Assembly (NCBI GenBank): GCA_029876055.1
Contig: CM056874.1
Coordinates: 496,001 to 560,000 of the forward strand
Source of the DNA: Madurella fahalii
Lineage: Eukaryota; Ascomycota; Sordariomycetes; Sordariales
Length of the DNA: 64,000 nucleotides
Direction of reading: 5' to 3'
In this document: positions 1 to 9,779 of the stretch, one piece after another
Position numbering within the stretch: the stretch's first letter is position 1
How the letters are laid out: every line of letters starts with the position of its first letter
The notes under the pieces: model-generated
What the model was told of the DNA's origin: nothing
The model's input: the letters and a program-made list of their open reading frames with translations, nothing else
The model's database searches: none
Program-made: the position numbers and the translations under genes

Positions 1-754
1 CTTCACTGGACGGGATCCCGGAACCCACCAACATGTCTTTGATAGCATTATCAGTCCCTTAAGATTCCTCCCCAGTATATCACTGTTATCCGACATGCTA
101 GTGAGATCAATCGATAGATGAATATCTTGCGCAATTGCAGTTAATATATAACTAACACTGTATCTCCGTCTATATGGGAATCACATCTTCGCGTTCGATT
201 AATGGCAAGATCACAGAGTAAGGGACCTTTCGTGCACTTTCGTAATTTCAGAACAGAAGATTGCTAGGCATCTAGGCAACTTAGATATATAAGGTATCGA
301 AGCTAGCGTCCGTCTCAAAAACCAGAGAAAACTTCCCTAGCTAAGGAAGATAATCCCACGCTCCCAAAGGCTGTTGAAAAAATAAAGGTGGACACAAACT
401 CTTGATTAGAGACAGGACCAGCTATAAGCACTATATCAAGGCTGTTAGTGCCAAGACACGGTAATTGTCTTTTGCTTATAGACGTGTTGGGCTTTATTTT
501 GAGGTTCTTAAGTAGTTACTGAGCTAGGAATTCTCGTGCGCAGCATCTAGGATCTTCTACAAGGAATTCAATCGTTGTTTAACAGAAATCGACCTCTATA
601 GCCACTGCCACTAGCTACTACAGCTACACCCAAACCGAAAGACGAAGGTTGTGTACTAGATACTAATCAAGGTAGTTGCTGTGATCAGGGAGGGCTTAGC
701 GATGCCAATAATTATATTAGAGCAGCCATAGAGATCTCTTTTATAACTAATGTG
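1..754. other. AT-rich decayed DNA without a gene
   Basis: No open coding frame is visible. The composition is AT-rich and stop-dense, like the neighbouring transposon remnants, which suggests RIP-eroded repeat sequence. I could not assign it to an element family. Confidence 0.5.
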
Positions 755-1137
755 TATAATAAGCGAGTGACCAGAACAAGTGAGTAACCATTTTTCTACT
801 AAATACACTACCCTACTACTAATATCTCAATTTCTTAACAATGCAAATAGTAATTACTTTAAACGAAGCCTAATTAATTTTGGCTATTACCGCTCGTGAA
901 AAAGATCTAAATCTTAAGATTGCAACTACAGCAAATATCTATAATATTAATCGCAGTACCTTTAGACGTCGACATGTCAGTCGGTCTATACGACGGGATA
1001 TTCCAGCCAACTCGCATAAACATATAGATTTAAAAGAGCAAACAATCGTAGGATATATAGTTGAGCTATATACACACGCATTCCATCCCCAGCATATATA
1101 TATAGAAGATATAGCCAACCGATTACTATTAGGCTAG
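755..1137 (+). pseudogene. pogo/Fot-type transposase, N-terminal remnant
   Basis: The frame from 880 to 1137 reads like the N-terminal helix-turn-helix (HTH_psq/CENP-B-like) region of fungal pogo/Fot transposases: a stretch with AREKDLNLKIATTANIYNI, then RSTFRRR, RRDIPANSHK, and a second helix region ending in IEDIANRLLL. The start codon of that frame is TTG, where intact copies would be expected to carry ATG. The 5' untranslated part (about 755-880, beginning near ATAAGCGAGTGAC) recurs on the minus strand at 10831-11034, so it belongs to the element. The DDE catalytic domain is missing here. Differences between the two copies are mostly C/T and G/A transitions, as RIP would leave. Assignment to the pogo family is by remembered family pattern. 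Confidence 0.7.
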
Positions 1138-1789
1138 GGAAAAACCTATGGGTACTCGAATGGGTTAAACCCGTTAAACCGTGGATAGGTCAGGTAGATA
1201 CCCAAATGTATCTAGGTAGGTATAAGTAAAACCTATAACCTATAGGTTTAAAATATTTCGGGTAGGTATTACCTGTCAGATAAAACGCAGGTTTAGCATC
1301 CTACGACTAACAATCGTGGAGCTCCTCACCTTTTAGGTGTTTGGTGTAGTTGGTAGTTTGCGACATTACCCATTGTCAGATCGAAAATAGGGATTGCTGT
1401 GAGAAAAGGAGAGTGAAAGGATGATTCGCATTGAAGGAGCGGCGTCTGCACAGCTATCGCTTCTAAGGAGGTGGTAGGTGACAGTGTTGAACTCTGAACG
1501 TTCCAAAACTTCCGGCGAAGCCGGTAATTTATAGGCCCCTGACCCTGGCAGTGCCCCGCCTGCACCTGACACCCTCCTGCACCTAACACCCACTACAATT
1601 TAAGTGATTAGACCTATATTATTAGTATAATCACTTCTATAACTATTATCTATAATAAATTCAATTGTATTAACTCTCTTATATTTCTATAATCCGTTTA
1701 TAAGCCTACAGTAATCTCTTTTTTTTATCGCTCTCCTCCTCTGTATACTGTAAAGGGTAGTATTATAGTCACTCTCCTTAGTAACATCT
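1138..1789. other. repeat-like AT-rich spacer
   Basis: No convincing gene. About 1145-1290 contains short internally similar runs (GGGTA, ACCTATA, GGTAGGTA), suggesting degenerate simple repeats. The short minus-strand frames at 1326-1593 show no recognisable family. Confidence 0.4.
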
Positions 1790-2149
1790 TGTGAGGATCA
1801 AGGATCCAAGGGTATTAGGACCAGAGTGCCTGGGTACGAGCAGTGCACGCGCAACGTAGGAGCAGAGTGCTCGTTAGGGGTGGGATGGTGGTCTCATTGA
1901 ACTCTGTCTCTCTCCTAAGTCCTGTCTTCTACCCCCCTCTTTATGCCCTGCGATGACAACGTCTGGGCTCACTTACCCCGCTCGCTGCCCCGTCATCGAC
2001 CTTGCTTGTACGCTCCTTCGACGCTCCTCTGACGCGATATCCTCGCCCTTCTGGCCTAGCGTTGTTGTTGCTTTTGCGACCCCGCCGGCGCTGCGGCTTC
2101 GGGGCTTCCGTCCTGCGCCCACGCCGACCTTACCCAGCCGGTCCTCACA
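1790..2149 (+). repeat. solo LTR, family 1, copy A (5-bp target duplication)
   Basis: A 360-bp unit begins TGTGAGGATCAAGGATCC and ends GGTCCTCACA, so its ends are TG..CA and form an inverted repeat (TGTGAGGA / TCCTCACA). It is flanked by a perfect direct duplication CATCT at 1785-1789 and 2150-2154. This is the signature of an LTR retrotransposon that recombined to a solo LTR. A second diverged copy lies at 2240-2598. No internal retroelement domain is adjacent. The ORF at 1953-2237 lies largely inside the LTR and is not a gene. Confidence 0.9.
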
Positions 2150-2239
2150 CATCTTACCTCTAATACTTCCTTTTCCTCGCCCCTTGTCTTTCTCTCTACC
2201 TTGTTTTATAAGTGAGCTCCTTATTACTATTATCTAGAT

Positions 2240-2598
2240 TGTGAGGATCAAGGATCCAAGGGTAGTAAGACCAGAGTGTCTGGGTACAAGCAGTGCACGC
2301 GCAACGTAGGAGCAGAGTGCTCGTTAGGGGTTGAGTGGTGGTCTCATTGAACTCTGCCTCTCCCCTAAGCTCTGTCTCCTGCCCTCCTTCTTATGCCCAT
2401 GACAGTATTGCTAGGGCTTACTTCCCCGCTCTGCTGCTTTGTCGTCCTCCTTGCTGGTGCGCTCCTTCGACGCTCATCTGACGCGCTATTTATGCCATTC
2501 CAGCTTAGTGCCGTTGTTGCTTCTGAGGCTCGCTTACGCTGCGGCTCCGAGGCTTCCGGACCGCGCCTCACGCTGGTCCCGCTCAGCCGGTCCTCACA
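2240..2598 (+). repeat. solo LTR, family 1, copy B (5-bp target duplication)
   Basis: Same unit as copy A, 359 bp, beginning TGTGAGGATCAAGGATCC and ending GGTCCTCACA. It has its own perfect target duplication TAGAT at 2235-2239 and 2599-2603. Because each copy has a different duplication, the pair represents two independent insertions 90 bp apart, not the two LTRs of one element. Differences from copy A are mainly transitions. Confidence 0.9.
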
Positions 2599-3244
2599 TA
2601 GATTTAGCTAACCTATCTTTGAACTACCCTTATTTGAAGTACTAACTCTCTTTCTTACCTACTCCTATAATCCTTAAGTGGGAATTAGCGCTTACTCTAG
2701 CTCCTAGAACTGAGAACTATCTAAATATAGAGTAACATCGTAGATACAGCAAATAAAACTCACTGTATAACTTCCATTCCTAATAACTTCAATTCTCTCT
2801 ATATCTTCTAACTTCACTGATATACCGAATATTAAGAGCTTTATAGATTGTATTTAGCTGAGCATAGTATATTTTAAGTAAATTATCCTCTTCAGACTCT
2901 AGTGTCTCTGTTACCTGATTATAGTATATCAAGAGGTTTATATTAATCAAGTCGTCTTACTAACTTAACTGGCTTTTTTCCATAACCCTAGATATCTAAT
3001 TCTAGATCTGTTTAATATCGGTAGACGTTGGCCGAATACTCAGGAAATCCCTACCAGTTGAGAGAGAACTTAATAGCGGCAGCTATATTTATACTATTAT
3101 GTAAGAACATCCTTTCCTAGTTGAGTAGCTATAATCACCATAGTAATTACCTATTAAATTTAGATTACTAGATAGACTTACTCTCTTATATAAAGTTATT
3201 AATCTCCTTTTCAATCTCGCTTTTAATCATATCCTAACTCCTAT
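2599..3244. other. AT-rich decayed DNA without a gene
   Basis: No open frame of note. It is very AT-rich and stop-dense in all frames, consistent with RIP-degraded transposon sequence between LTR copy B and the family-3 repeat. Confidence 0.5.
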
Positions 3245-3807
3245 TGAGTTGGGGAAAACAATCCCTAGAGGGTAGGGTCCCTCTGATCAGAGGGACACAG
3301 TTACTAGGATGGTGCCCCAGGGGCTGGAACTTGCCGTGGGCCTATTTTTCTTTCGCACCATAAGTAGGGCCGTCCTGGCCATTGCTCCCTAGACTGGACA
3401 ATCAATTCAGTACTTTTCTTCACACTTGTTGCTGTCAAAAGGGTCAGGTGCCAGTCCAAAGGATCAGGATCACAGGATCTAGTATGGGAGCCAAACCTAT
3501 GTACTCTATTGAGCTAAGGAAGACTGGCAGCTAACTACGCCACTGTACGGACGTCATCCTGTACGTGTATCTCGTCTATAAAAGGAGCAAACTCTCCAGC
3601 AGAGATAGAGAGGGAGACAAGCAAGACAATGATGAGAAGACACAAAAAAATCCTCAACTGTCATTTCCTAAGATTCAGAGGTGCCGTGTTTCCGACAGTT
3701 GCAAGCTCAATTGACGAGCTCTCCTTGCGTGCAAAGCGATCTCCCTCTGATCAGAGGGAGCTCTATCTGCACATGTTGTTTTGACCTTGTTTAGGCTGCA
3801 GGGACCC
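3245..3807 (-). repeat. dispersed ~300-bp repeat, family 3, copy 1, split by an LTR
   Basis: Read on the minus strand, this segment matches 45626-45927 over its whole length and 25408-25530 over its first part. Shared landmarks, in order, are GGGTCCCTGCAGCC, ACAAGGTCAAA, AGATAGAGCTCCCTCT, GCACGCAAG, GCAACAAGTGTG and TTTTCCCCAACTCA. The copy is interrupted by a solo LTR at 3433-3697. Removing that LTR and one target duplication restores a ~293-bp unit comparable to copy 3 (302 bp). No coding capacity is seen. It could be an LTR or a MITE; I could not define terminal duplications. Confidence 0.75.
3433..3697 (+). repeat. solo LTR, family 2, copy A (5-bp target duplication)
   Basis: A 265-bp unit begins TGTCAAAAGGGTCAGG and ends GTGTTTCCGACA (TG..CA ends, imperfect terminal inverted repeat). 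It is flanked by a perfect duplication GTTGC at 3428-3432 and 3698-3702. It sits inside the family-3 repeat, so it is the younger of the two. Internally it contains TATAAAAGGAG near 3578, which could be the retroelement promoter TATA box. Other copies are at 5199-5461 (minus) and 10546-10830 (plus). Confidence 0.92.
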
Positions 3808-4140
3808 GATTTGTGGTGGTGTCGCCTGGCCTATCTTGTCTATCTTGTCTGTCGGGCATTTGGCCGTCTTTGCCCTCCCCCTTGTTTTTGGTGGGTATGT
3901 GGGTGTAGATGTGTGTTTCTGCACCATTTCACTAGAACATTATTGCATTCCCTGAATTTCCTGAGGAACCTCTATAGCAAGGAGGAAAATATAAATAGTA
4001 AGGATAATGAAGTCAGTCTATAGAACTCTGACCCTATCGACGGAAATAACTAGAAATACGTTCACAATAAGAGTTAGAGGGGCCGAAGGAGCTGCTAAAG
4101 AGGACGAGGTCGCTGTATATAGAGACCCATCATTCATATT
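3808..4140. other. short GC-richer segment of unknown origin
   Basis: An 80-codon frame at 3781-4023 begins inside the family-3 repeat and has no recognisable domain. The segment is less AT-rich than its surroundings but I see no gene in it. Confidence 0.35.
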
Positions 4141-4731
4141 AACGTCTTTATAGAGCTGAACCCGAATATCAAATATAGTATTCTTTACTTAGAAGAGAGT
4201 AATAAAGTAATTGTCGCTTCTATAGAAACTTATATCAGGTGTATACGAAATAAAATCAAGGATAATAATGAGTTTCTCTAATATATCAGTAATAAAATCA
4301 CTAGATACTACGATAGAGTTACATCTAGAAAATGAAACTTATTTTCGACGAGCAATTATATTCGCTATATCAAGAACAAGCTATACTATAAAAAGTACGA
4401 GATAGAGGAAATAGGTATTATCAAAGTCAAAACTTCAACTTATAAGGAAATCTTAGCCCTACGATATTATATACCTAGTAGCGACTTGAATGGTATAATT
4501 ACCGACTTGCTTATAGAACTCGGCCTTACTGAGTTTAATTAGTATTATATATCTATTATCGTTAATTATAAGACTATATATCGTACTACAACTAATTTGG
4601 TTATTATTAACGCTCTTATAGAGAAAACCGTTATTAATCTTATAGAGCTTAAAAGTAAAGTTTAGGATATAGAGGAGAATTTTATCCTAGTATCGGAAAT
4701 TACAGAGGTAATAGCTAAAGCAGGTAAATAA
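4141..4731 (+). pseudogene. stop-riddled transposon-like ORF, family unknown
   Basis: One plus-strand frame stays protein-like for nearly 200 codons but is interrupted by several TAG/TAA codons. These fall where TGG, CAG or CAA codons would be plausible ancestors, as expected after RIP. It is followed at about 4731-4960 by further lysine/isoleucine-rich decayed coding-like sequence. I do not recognise the protein. Position inside the repeat island suggests a transposon-encoded structural protein, but this is inference. Confidence 0.35.
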
Positions 4732-5198
4732 TTCGGTCCCTTATTAAGAAATAGAAGGAAAATGTCAATAATATAGTCATTAAAGCTATCGATAAAGCTG
4801 TTAATAAAATAATCAATAAAATAATTAATCTTAAGATTGCAGAGTTAGTTAAGAATGCCAAAGCTGACGTTACTAAGCGTCTAAGCGATCTCAAGAACAG
4901 ACTAAGGTTAGAAATCTTAGTAGCAAAGAGATTGACGGTCCAACTGTCAAAGATAACGGCATTACAAAAAGAACAGACAACGAATATGCCGAGATCGACC
5001 TAAGAGCTCGAAACGTCCGGGTCTGTCAATAAATATAAGGTACCCGACAATAGCTACGGCACTAGGTTGCTCTGGTCTAAGAAGAGGAACGTAAGTGCTA
5101 CTTAGGGTGACAGAATGTAGGCAAGGAATAACAGGAGCATGTAGGGTGCTGTAACGGTAGGCGCGTAGCTTAAGAAGAGAGTGCTACTCTCTGGTCTA
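4732..5198. other. decayed repeat DNA without a clear gene
   Basis: Continuation of the AT-rich island. Fragments are coding-like but every frame is broken. No family assignment possible. Confidence 0.4.
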
Positions 5199-5461
5199 TG
5201 TCGGAAACACAGCACCTTTAAATCTTGGGAAATGACAGTTTAGGATTTTTATGTGTCTTGTCTTGATTGTTTTCGTCTGTTCTCTCTCTCGTCTCCCTTA
5301 GAGAGCTTACTCCTTTATAGACGAGATACACGTACAGGATGACGTCGTACAGTGGCGCAGTTAGCTGCCAGCCTGCTTTAGCTGACTAGAATACATGGGT
5401 TTGACTCCTGTACTAGATCCTGTGATCCTGATCCTTGGACTAGCGCCTGATCCTTTTGACA
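5199..5461 (-). repeat. solo LTR, family 2, copy B, inverted (5-bp target duplication)
   Basis: Reverse complement of the family-2 LTR: it begins TGTCGGAAACAC and ends CTTTTGACA on the plus strand. A perfect duplication GTCTA flanks it at 5194-5198 and 5462-5466. Compared with the copies at 3433 and 10546 it shows extra transitions, so it may be an older insertion. Confidence 0.92.
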
Positions 5462-5924
5462 GTCTATTCGACCTTTAAAAAGTTAAGGATGACGATACTA
5501 AAACTAGGAAATTAGAGCCAAGGGATAGCTAACAGAGGAATAAACGTAACTTTTATAAAGTAGATAGTGACAACTAGAAGGTTGTCTTTTCGAAAGAGGG
5601 GCACTTGTTACGTGGTAGAGGCCAGCACTGCTTAGCAGTATCTAGGCCTACATCCCGTTAGAGATGACGTCCTAGGAGTCATCGCTTATATTTATAAAGA
5701 CCTCTTAGATTTGTCCCCAGAGGAACCTTGACTCAATCAACCATCATTATATCTTACTTTATCATAGATCATGCTAGTGTTTATGAAGTGCCTACCTCAG
5801 CGTCAAAGCTGACACCCTTGAGATCACCAGTTACGGGACTACGACGGAAACCTTGTAACAACTACTTAACAACAGATACATCATTTTAGTGCCAATAGAT
5901 TATAAGGAATTCGGAGAATATCCC
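5462..5924. other. decayed repeat DNA without a gene
   Basis: AT-rich and stop-dense in all frames. No recognisable element or RNA gene. Confidence 0.45.
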
Positions 5925-6083
5925 GCTCTCTAAGGCGCTAGAATCGACCCAGTATTCCCAGCCCACTATCTTCACAAAGTACAACCTCAGAAGAAGTAAC
6001 AGCTAAAGCCTATGCCGTAAATTTTAAAGAATGGCCCCTTGGAATCGCGGTTTTCAAACGCGTTATACTGGAAGGGATAACAA
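5925..6083 (+). repeat. RIP-eroded copy of a duplicated coding-like segment
   Basis: Matches 7279-7434 along its length. Landmarks are GAATCGACCCAG, ATCTTCACAAAG against ATATTCACAAGG, and GCCCCTTGGAA followed by TTTTCAAACGCG against ATCTTCAAACGC. In one frame both copies read like the same peptide (EDETAKAHA, KYEEWALGNAIFKRI in the GC-normal copy). This copy has more A/T and later in-frame stops. The parent protein is not recognised. Confidence 0.6.
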
Positions 6084-6284
6084 CTTTCTAGCTGCAGTTC
6101 ACTTAGGACCTATGTCTAGAACACGGTAGACGCTATATAAGGAGCAGCAGAAGAGCTGCTAAGAGCTAGAACACTACAGCAATACCTAAGCCAATTATAC
6201 AAAGAGCGAGATATACAGCACAGGATAACACAAAGATCTGCCAGCTGAAGGAATAAGGACTGTCTTAGCTTACAATCGCCAAGT

Positions 6285-6644
6285 AACTTCTAAGACACTC
6301 TGCCCCGGCTATTGAGGCAAGGTATTATACCAAGCTCAAGCCTAGCCCCTCTCGTAGGCGTCGGCGACTACGCGATACTCTCCGAACCCCTGCGGTGGAC
6401 GATTCTGACGAAGAAGAGTGGGATGTTGAAGAGGTTAGTAACCACAGAAAGCCGGGCGGCGGAGGGCTGGAATTTCTTGTGAAGTGGAAAGGCGGGGACG
6501 AGACGTGGGAACCGTCTGAGTACGTAGCGGACAGAGGCACTTGACAGGTATGAGCGCCTTCATGCCAGTTGGTTTAGACACCGGCACGGCAGGGCCGGTT
6601 ATTTCTGCTATTTCGTCATCTTTGGGGCTATCATCACCTTGTAG
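6285..6644 (+). pseudogene. chromodomain protein remnant with a frameshift
   Basis: The frame ending in TGA at 6542-6544 carries an acidic lead-in (DDSDEEEW) and then a chromodomain: WDVEEV, GLEFLVKWKGG, ETWEPSEYVADR. The aromatic and acidic residues of the methyl-lysine-binding fold are present. Right after ADR the reading shifts by one base and continues as ALDRYERLHASWFRHRHG to a stop at 6642-6644, so a one-base insertion near 6535 breaks the gene. Upstream an Arg-rich run (SRRRRRLRD) precedes the domain. Chromodomains of this type occur at the C-terminus of chromovirus integrases and in fungal host proteins. No integrase core is visible, so I cannot decide between them. Confidence 0.7.
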
Positions 6645-6782
6645 CTTACTGCTGATTATGGCTTGAATCATACTTGGCGCCATCGTGGTTATGAGGCGTT
6701 TGATGTTGCTGTAGCAGAGTAAAGACCTAGAAGGCCCTACATTCCAAGTCAAGGAGCCGCGCTAGACAAGTCGGATGCTGAC

Positions 6783-7025
6783 TTGTTCCAAGAATTGGAA
6801 CATTCGAATGACCGAGAGCTAGAACTGCTTAGGTTCCATGATAGGGATGGCCGCAGCACCGTGCACCATCTCCGGCATTGTGTTGAGTGTTACACCGAAC
6901 GTCTCATTAGGGGAGCCGATCCGGATGCTGCGGATAACAGCGAGATGACTCCAATAGCTGTCTACCTTTCTGAGCATTTTCTTTGTCCTTCTGAACGATC
7001 GCGCAGCATAAATGCCCTCAGGTGA
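6783..7025 (+). pseudogene. ankyrin-repeat protein fragment
   Basis: An open frame to the TGA at 7023-7025 reads RDGRSTVHHL, ERLIRGADPDAADNSEMTP, which is the helix/loop pattern of one ankyrin repeat (DG.T.LH .. LL..GADP...D..  .TP). The frame starts with TTG and has no clear gene start. It lies 140 bp downstream of the chromodomain remnant on the same strand and may be part of the same broken gene. Only about one and a half repeats survive. Confidence 0.5.
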
Positions 7026-7278
7026 ATTTCGTCAACCCCCTTATCCTCCTCCTGTTCGTCATGGGCTCGCCCTATTCAAGATTGGTTGCACCAAGTGGCA
7101 TGAGCTCAAGCCCCAAACTGGCTCTTATGTCCTCCAAAAGATGCTCCATGGGTGTCATCAGAGAGAACCACGCCAGTGAACACAAAGAAGGAAGCGCACG
7201 TCTCAAACCTTTCAACCGACGGAACGGCCGCTCAGCAGTAGACGCATCAACCAGGTGTCGACCGGTCAAAACGAATTC

Positions 7279-7434
7279 GCTCTCTGCGGCGCCGGAATCG
7301 ACCCAGCATTCCCACCCCGCCATATTCACAAGGCCCAGCCTCGGAAGATGAGACAGCCAAAGCCCATGCCACGAAGTATGAGGAATGGGCCCTTGGAAAC
7401 GCGATCTTCAAACGCATTACACTGGACAGGATAA
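7279..7434 (+). repeat. GC-normal copy of the duplicated segment at 5925-6083
   Basis: See 5925-6083. This copy keeps ordinary base composition and an open frame through KYEEWALGNAIFKRI, and then runs directly into the TPR remnant encoded on the other strand. The junction near 7434 looks like a rearrangement breakpoint. Confidence 0.55.
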
Positions 7435-7602
7435 CACCGCCGCAGCTCCAACGCTTCGATCTTCATCGACTCGGCCTCAGCATACCGGTCCTGCTCATGG
7501 TATGTCCGCGCGAGCTCCTCCCAATCGTATCTGGATGCTTCTCCGCGAGAATCTCCCACCGCAGCTCGTACGCCCTGGAACCTCCTCGATTTTTACCAGT
7601 GT
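7434..7602 (-). pseudogene. TPR-repeat protein fragment with a frameshift
   Basis: On the minus strand the sequence reads ELRWEILAEKHPDTIG in one frame and then, after a small deletion, EELARTYHEQDRYAEAESMK and IEALELRR in another. This is the kinesin-light-chain-type tetratricopeptide repeat common at the C-terminus of fungal NLR-like and patatin/nucleosidase proteins. The repeat-to-repeat linker is missing at the frameshift, so at least two repeats have collapsed. No catalytic or NB-ARC domain is nearby. It is a relic, not a working gene. Confidence 0.7.
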
Positions 7603-7903
7603 CTGATCTTGCTGATAAACGAGTGCAGCGAGACGGCGCCCCCTCCCTCGGGAGCTGGCGATTGAGGAGACAGCCAGTCACAATAATCGCAGGATGGGTA
7701 ATGAGTATCACCTCGTCCTCCCCGAGGCAGCCCCATTGCCACTCAAAAAAAAAAAAAAAGATATTGCGTCAAAGTACATACGCGGAATCTAACATGTCCG
7801 GGGCTCTCCCACTGGCCGTGCCACACGCACATATCCAATGAACAGTCGGACAGTTCCCGTCCCTGAAGTGTGACAACTCCTCACATACTCATGCCATCAC
7901 CCA
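7603..7903. other. spacer downstream of the CorA-like gene
   Basis: Contains an A15 run near 7745-7759. No gene is apparent. Confidence 0.4.
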
Positions 7904-9482
7904 TTAATTCCGTCGACTCCTGCGCTCCATCAAAGTATTCCACCCCGCCGACATCGCAATGACCACCAGCGTAAGTGGGCCAGCTACCGCCCATAATACT
8001 TTGAACAGCGGCGAAGTTTGCACATCCCAAGTCCCACTCTCCTCATTGAAACTGGCCGGGAAGATCTGACTCCCCACAATCGAGGCTACAGCCGTCGTCG
8101 GCAAAAACACCATCGTAATCGCAGCAATGATCTTCATTGAGCTCGCATCCCTCCTCATGGTCGCCGAGTCCTGCAGCGTAACGACGTTAAACTCCAATCC
8201 GACGCAGTTATCGACTCGGCGCTGGAGGCTGGTGAGTCGGAGGCGGAGGTTGTTGAATAGGGAACGCCTGTGCCGGAGGTTGTCGACTAGCGTCTTTCGC
8301 ACTTCGCGGTCGGCATCGTTGAGGAGCGGCTTGCGGGTAAGGATGATGTCGCGGAGGTCATCGAGGAGGAGGAGAAAACCGTCGACTGTTTCGCGGAGGT
8401 GGATGATTTGTTTGGAGCAGTTGTGCAGGAGGGCGAAGCTATTACGCTGGCTGAGAGTTGCGGAGGGGACGAGAGAGGCGTTGAGCAGGACTCTCTGAAG
8501 AGAAAAAGACAGAGAGGATGACATGTTATATTTCGTTTTCGAGTACGTGGGAAGAAGACAAACGCACCTTCTCGAGTGGATACACTCTATCACACATGCG
8601 CCACACCCTCTCATCAATGTAGTCGAATGAGCCATAGACAACAAGATCAAGGAGCGCATACGGTTCTACCATGATCTCCTTCTCCACCTGCGATCCCGCG
8701 CAGCAAGCCTCACGGAAAAGACCGAGTCTTTCGATGACATTGCGCGGAGCACCGAAACAGATCAGGGTCGGGGAGCGTGTGCCAATTGGAACCGATAAAC
8801 AGTACCCTGATCGCGACCACGTCTCGTCGGTACCGGGCACCGCAGGAGAGGCGTCCCGTTGCCGTCCGTGCGGCTGACCTGCGCGGGCTACCAGGTTCTG
8901 AACGACATTAGTGTTGTCTCCTTTCTTTTGAACGTTTTTAGCTAGTGTGTGAAACCATGCCGTCATGGAGCCGTCCTGTCCCTCACGAGAGCCGATGCTG
9001 TGGGTGACGCTGCATGGGCGTTCCGCAGCGAACTCTGAGGGAATGCCCAGCTTTTTGAGCAGAGCGCTTAGGACTTTTGCTGTCTCATTGTTTGGATAAG
9101 GAGCAAAGCTAGCCTTCAGAGTTAGAAGTTGTGCCGAGTCCAAGGCCTCGGTCTGGTTGTTGTCAAGCGAGTCTCACATAATACGAATCGCAGCGGTGTC
9201 AAGATCATCTGGACGACAAGCTCGTCGAGTCCAGCCGGTAGCGTCACCATTCTTGCGCTTTATAGCTGAATTATGTCAGCAAAGTAGGGTATGTAAGAAG
9301 TGAAGATTCAGAAAACAGGAAGTCGGAGCCGAGACAAATCCTGACGAACCTGGCGATAATTCCCAAACGTCGACCGTGCCGAAGGTTGCGACTCGTTTAG
9401 AGTCGTCGCACAGGCCGCCAAAGTGCGACTCTTGCTCCAGCGCATCGTACACGTGGGAATCTGAGAGTGCTGACCACGACAT
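7904..9482 (-). CDS. CorA-like divalent-cation transporter family protein
   Basis: Predicted exons (minus strand) 9482-9350, 9265-9178, 9108-8568 and 8494-7904 give 450 aa starting MSWSALSDSHVYDALEQ. A TGA at 9176-9174 looks like a premature stop in an uninterrupted reading, but it lies inside a 69-nt intron (9177-9109: GTGAGA donor, CTAAC branch site, AG acceptor) whose removal keeps frame. Introns of 84 and 73 nt flank it. The soluble N-terminal part is followed by a helical, charge-rich region and two C-terminal membrane segments: one around MKIIAAITMVFLPTTAVASI, the second around VLWAVAGPLTLVVIAM. This two-helix C-terminus after a coiled region is the CorA/MRS2 plan. The exact GMN pore motif between the helices is not seen, as in many fungal CorA-like proteins, so transport activity is uncertain. 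Confidence 0.72.
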
Positions 9483-9779
9483 GACTGCAAGAAGGGATAA
9501 CGAACGAGGATACAGTCGAACACAGCAGAATAGCAACTGGGGTACTTTGCAAGAGCCAGAACCTTGCTTCGTCCGTTTTTTTGGCAATCGGCTACGCTGT
9601 TGTGGAGGGAGGACGGCGGTTAGGCAGATGCCAAGCCGGCAGGAACCGGAGGACCTCGCGCTCCCCTTTTCTGGCCCCCTGCTCAAGCTCCGCCATTCGT
9701 TGGCCAGCCAGCTGCTTTTGCGGGACAAGCCCCTCTCCGTCCCTCTCTCATCTTGTCATGCCAAAACCCAGAGCGCAAT

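Noticed and set aside
1790..2598. Pair of repeats as the two LTRs of one small retroelement
   Set aside because: Each copy has its own different 5-bp duplication and only 90 bp lie between them.
9174..9176. Premature stop making the CorA-like gene a pseudogene
   Set aside because: A 69-nt intron with good donor, branch and acceptor removes it and keeps frame.
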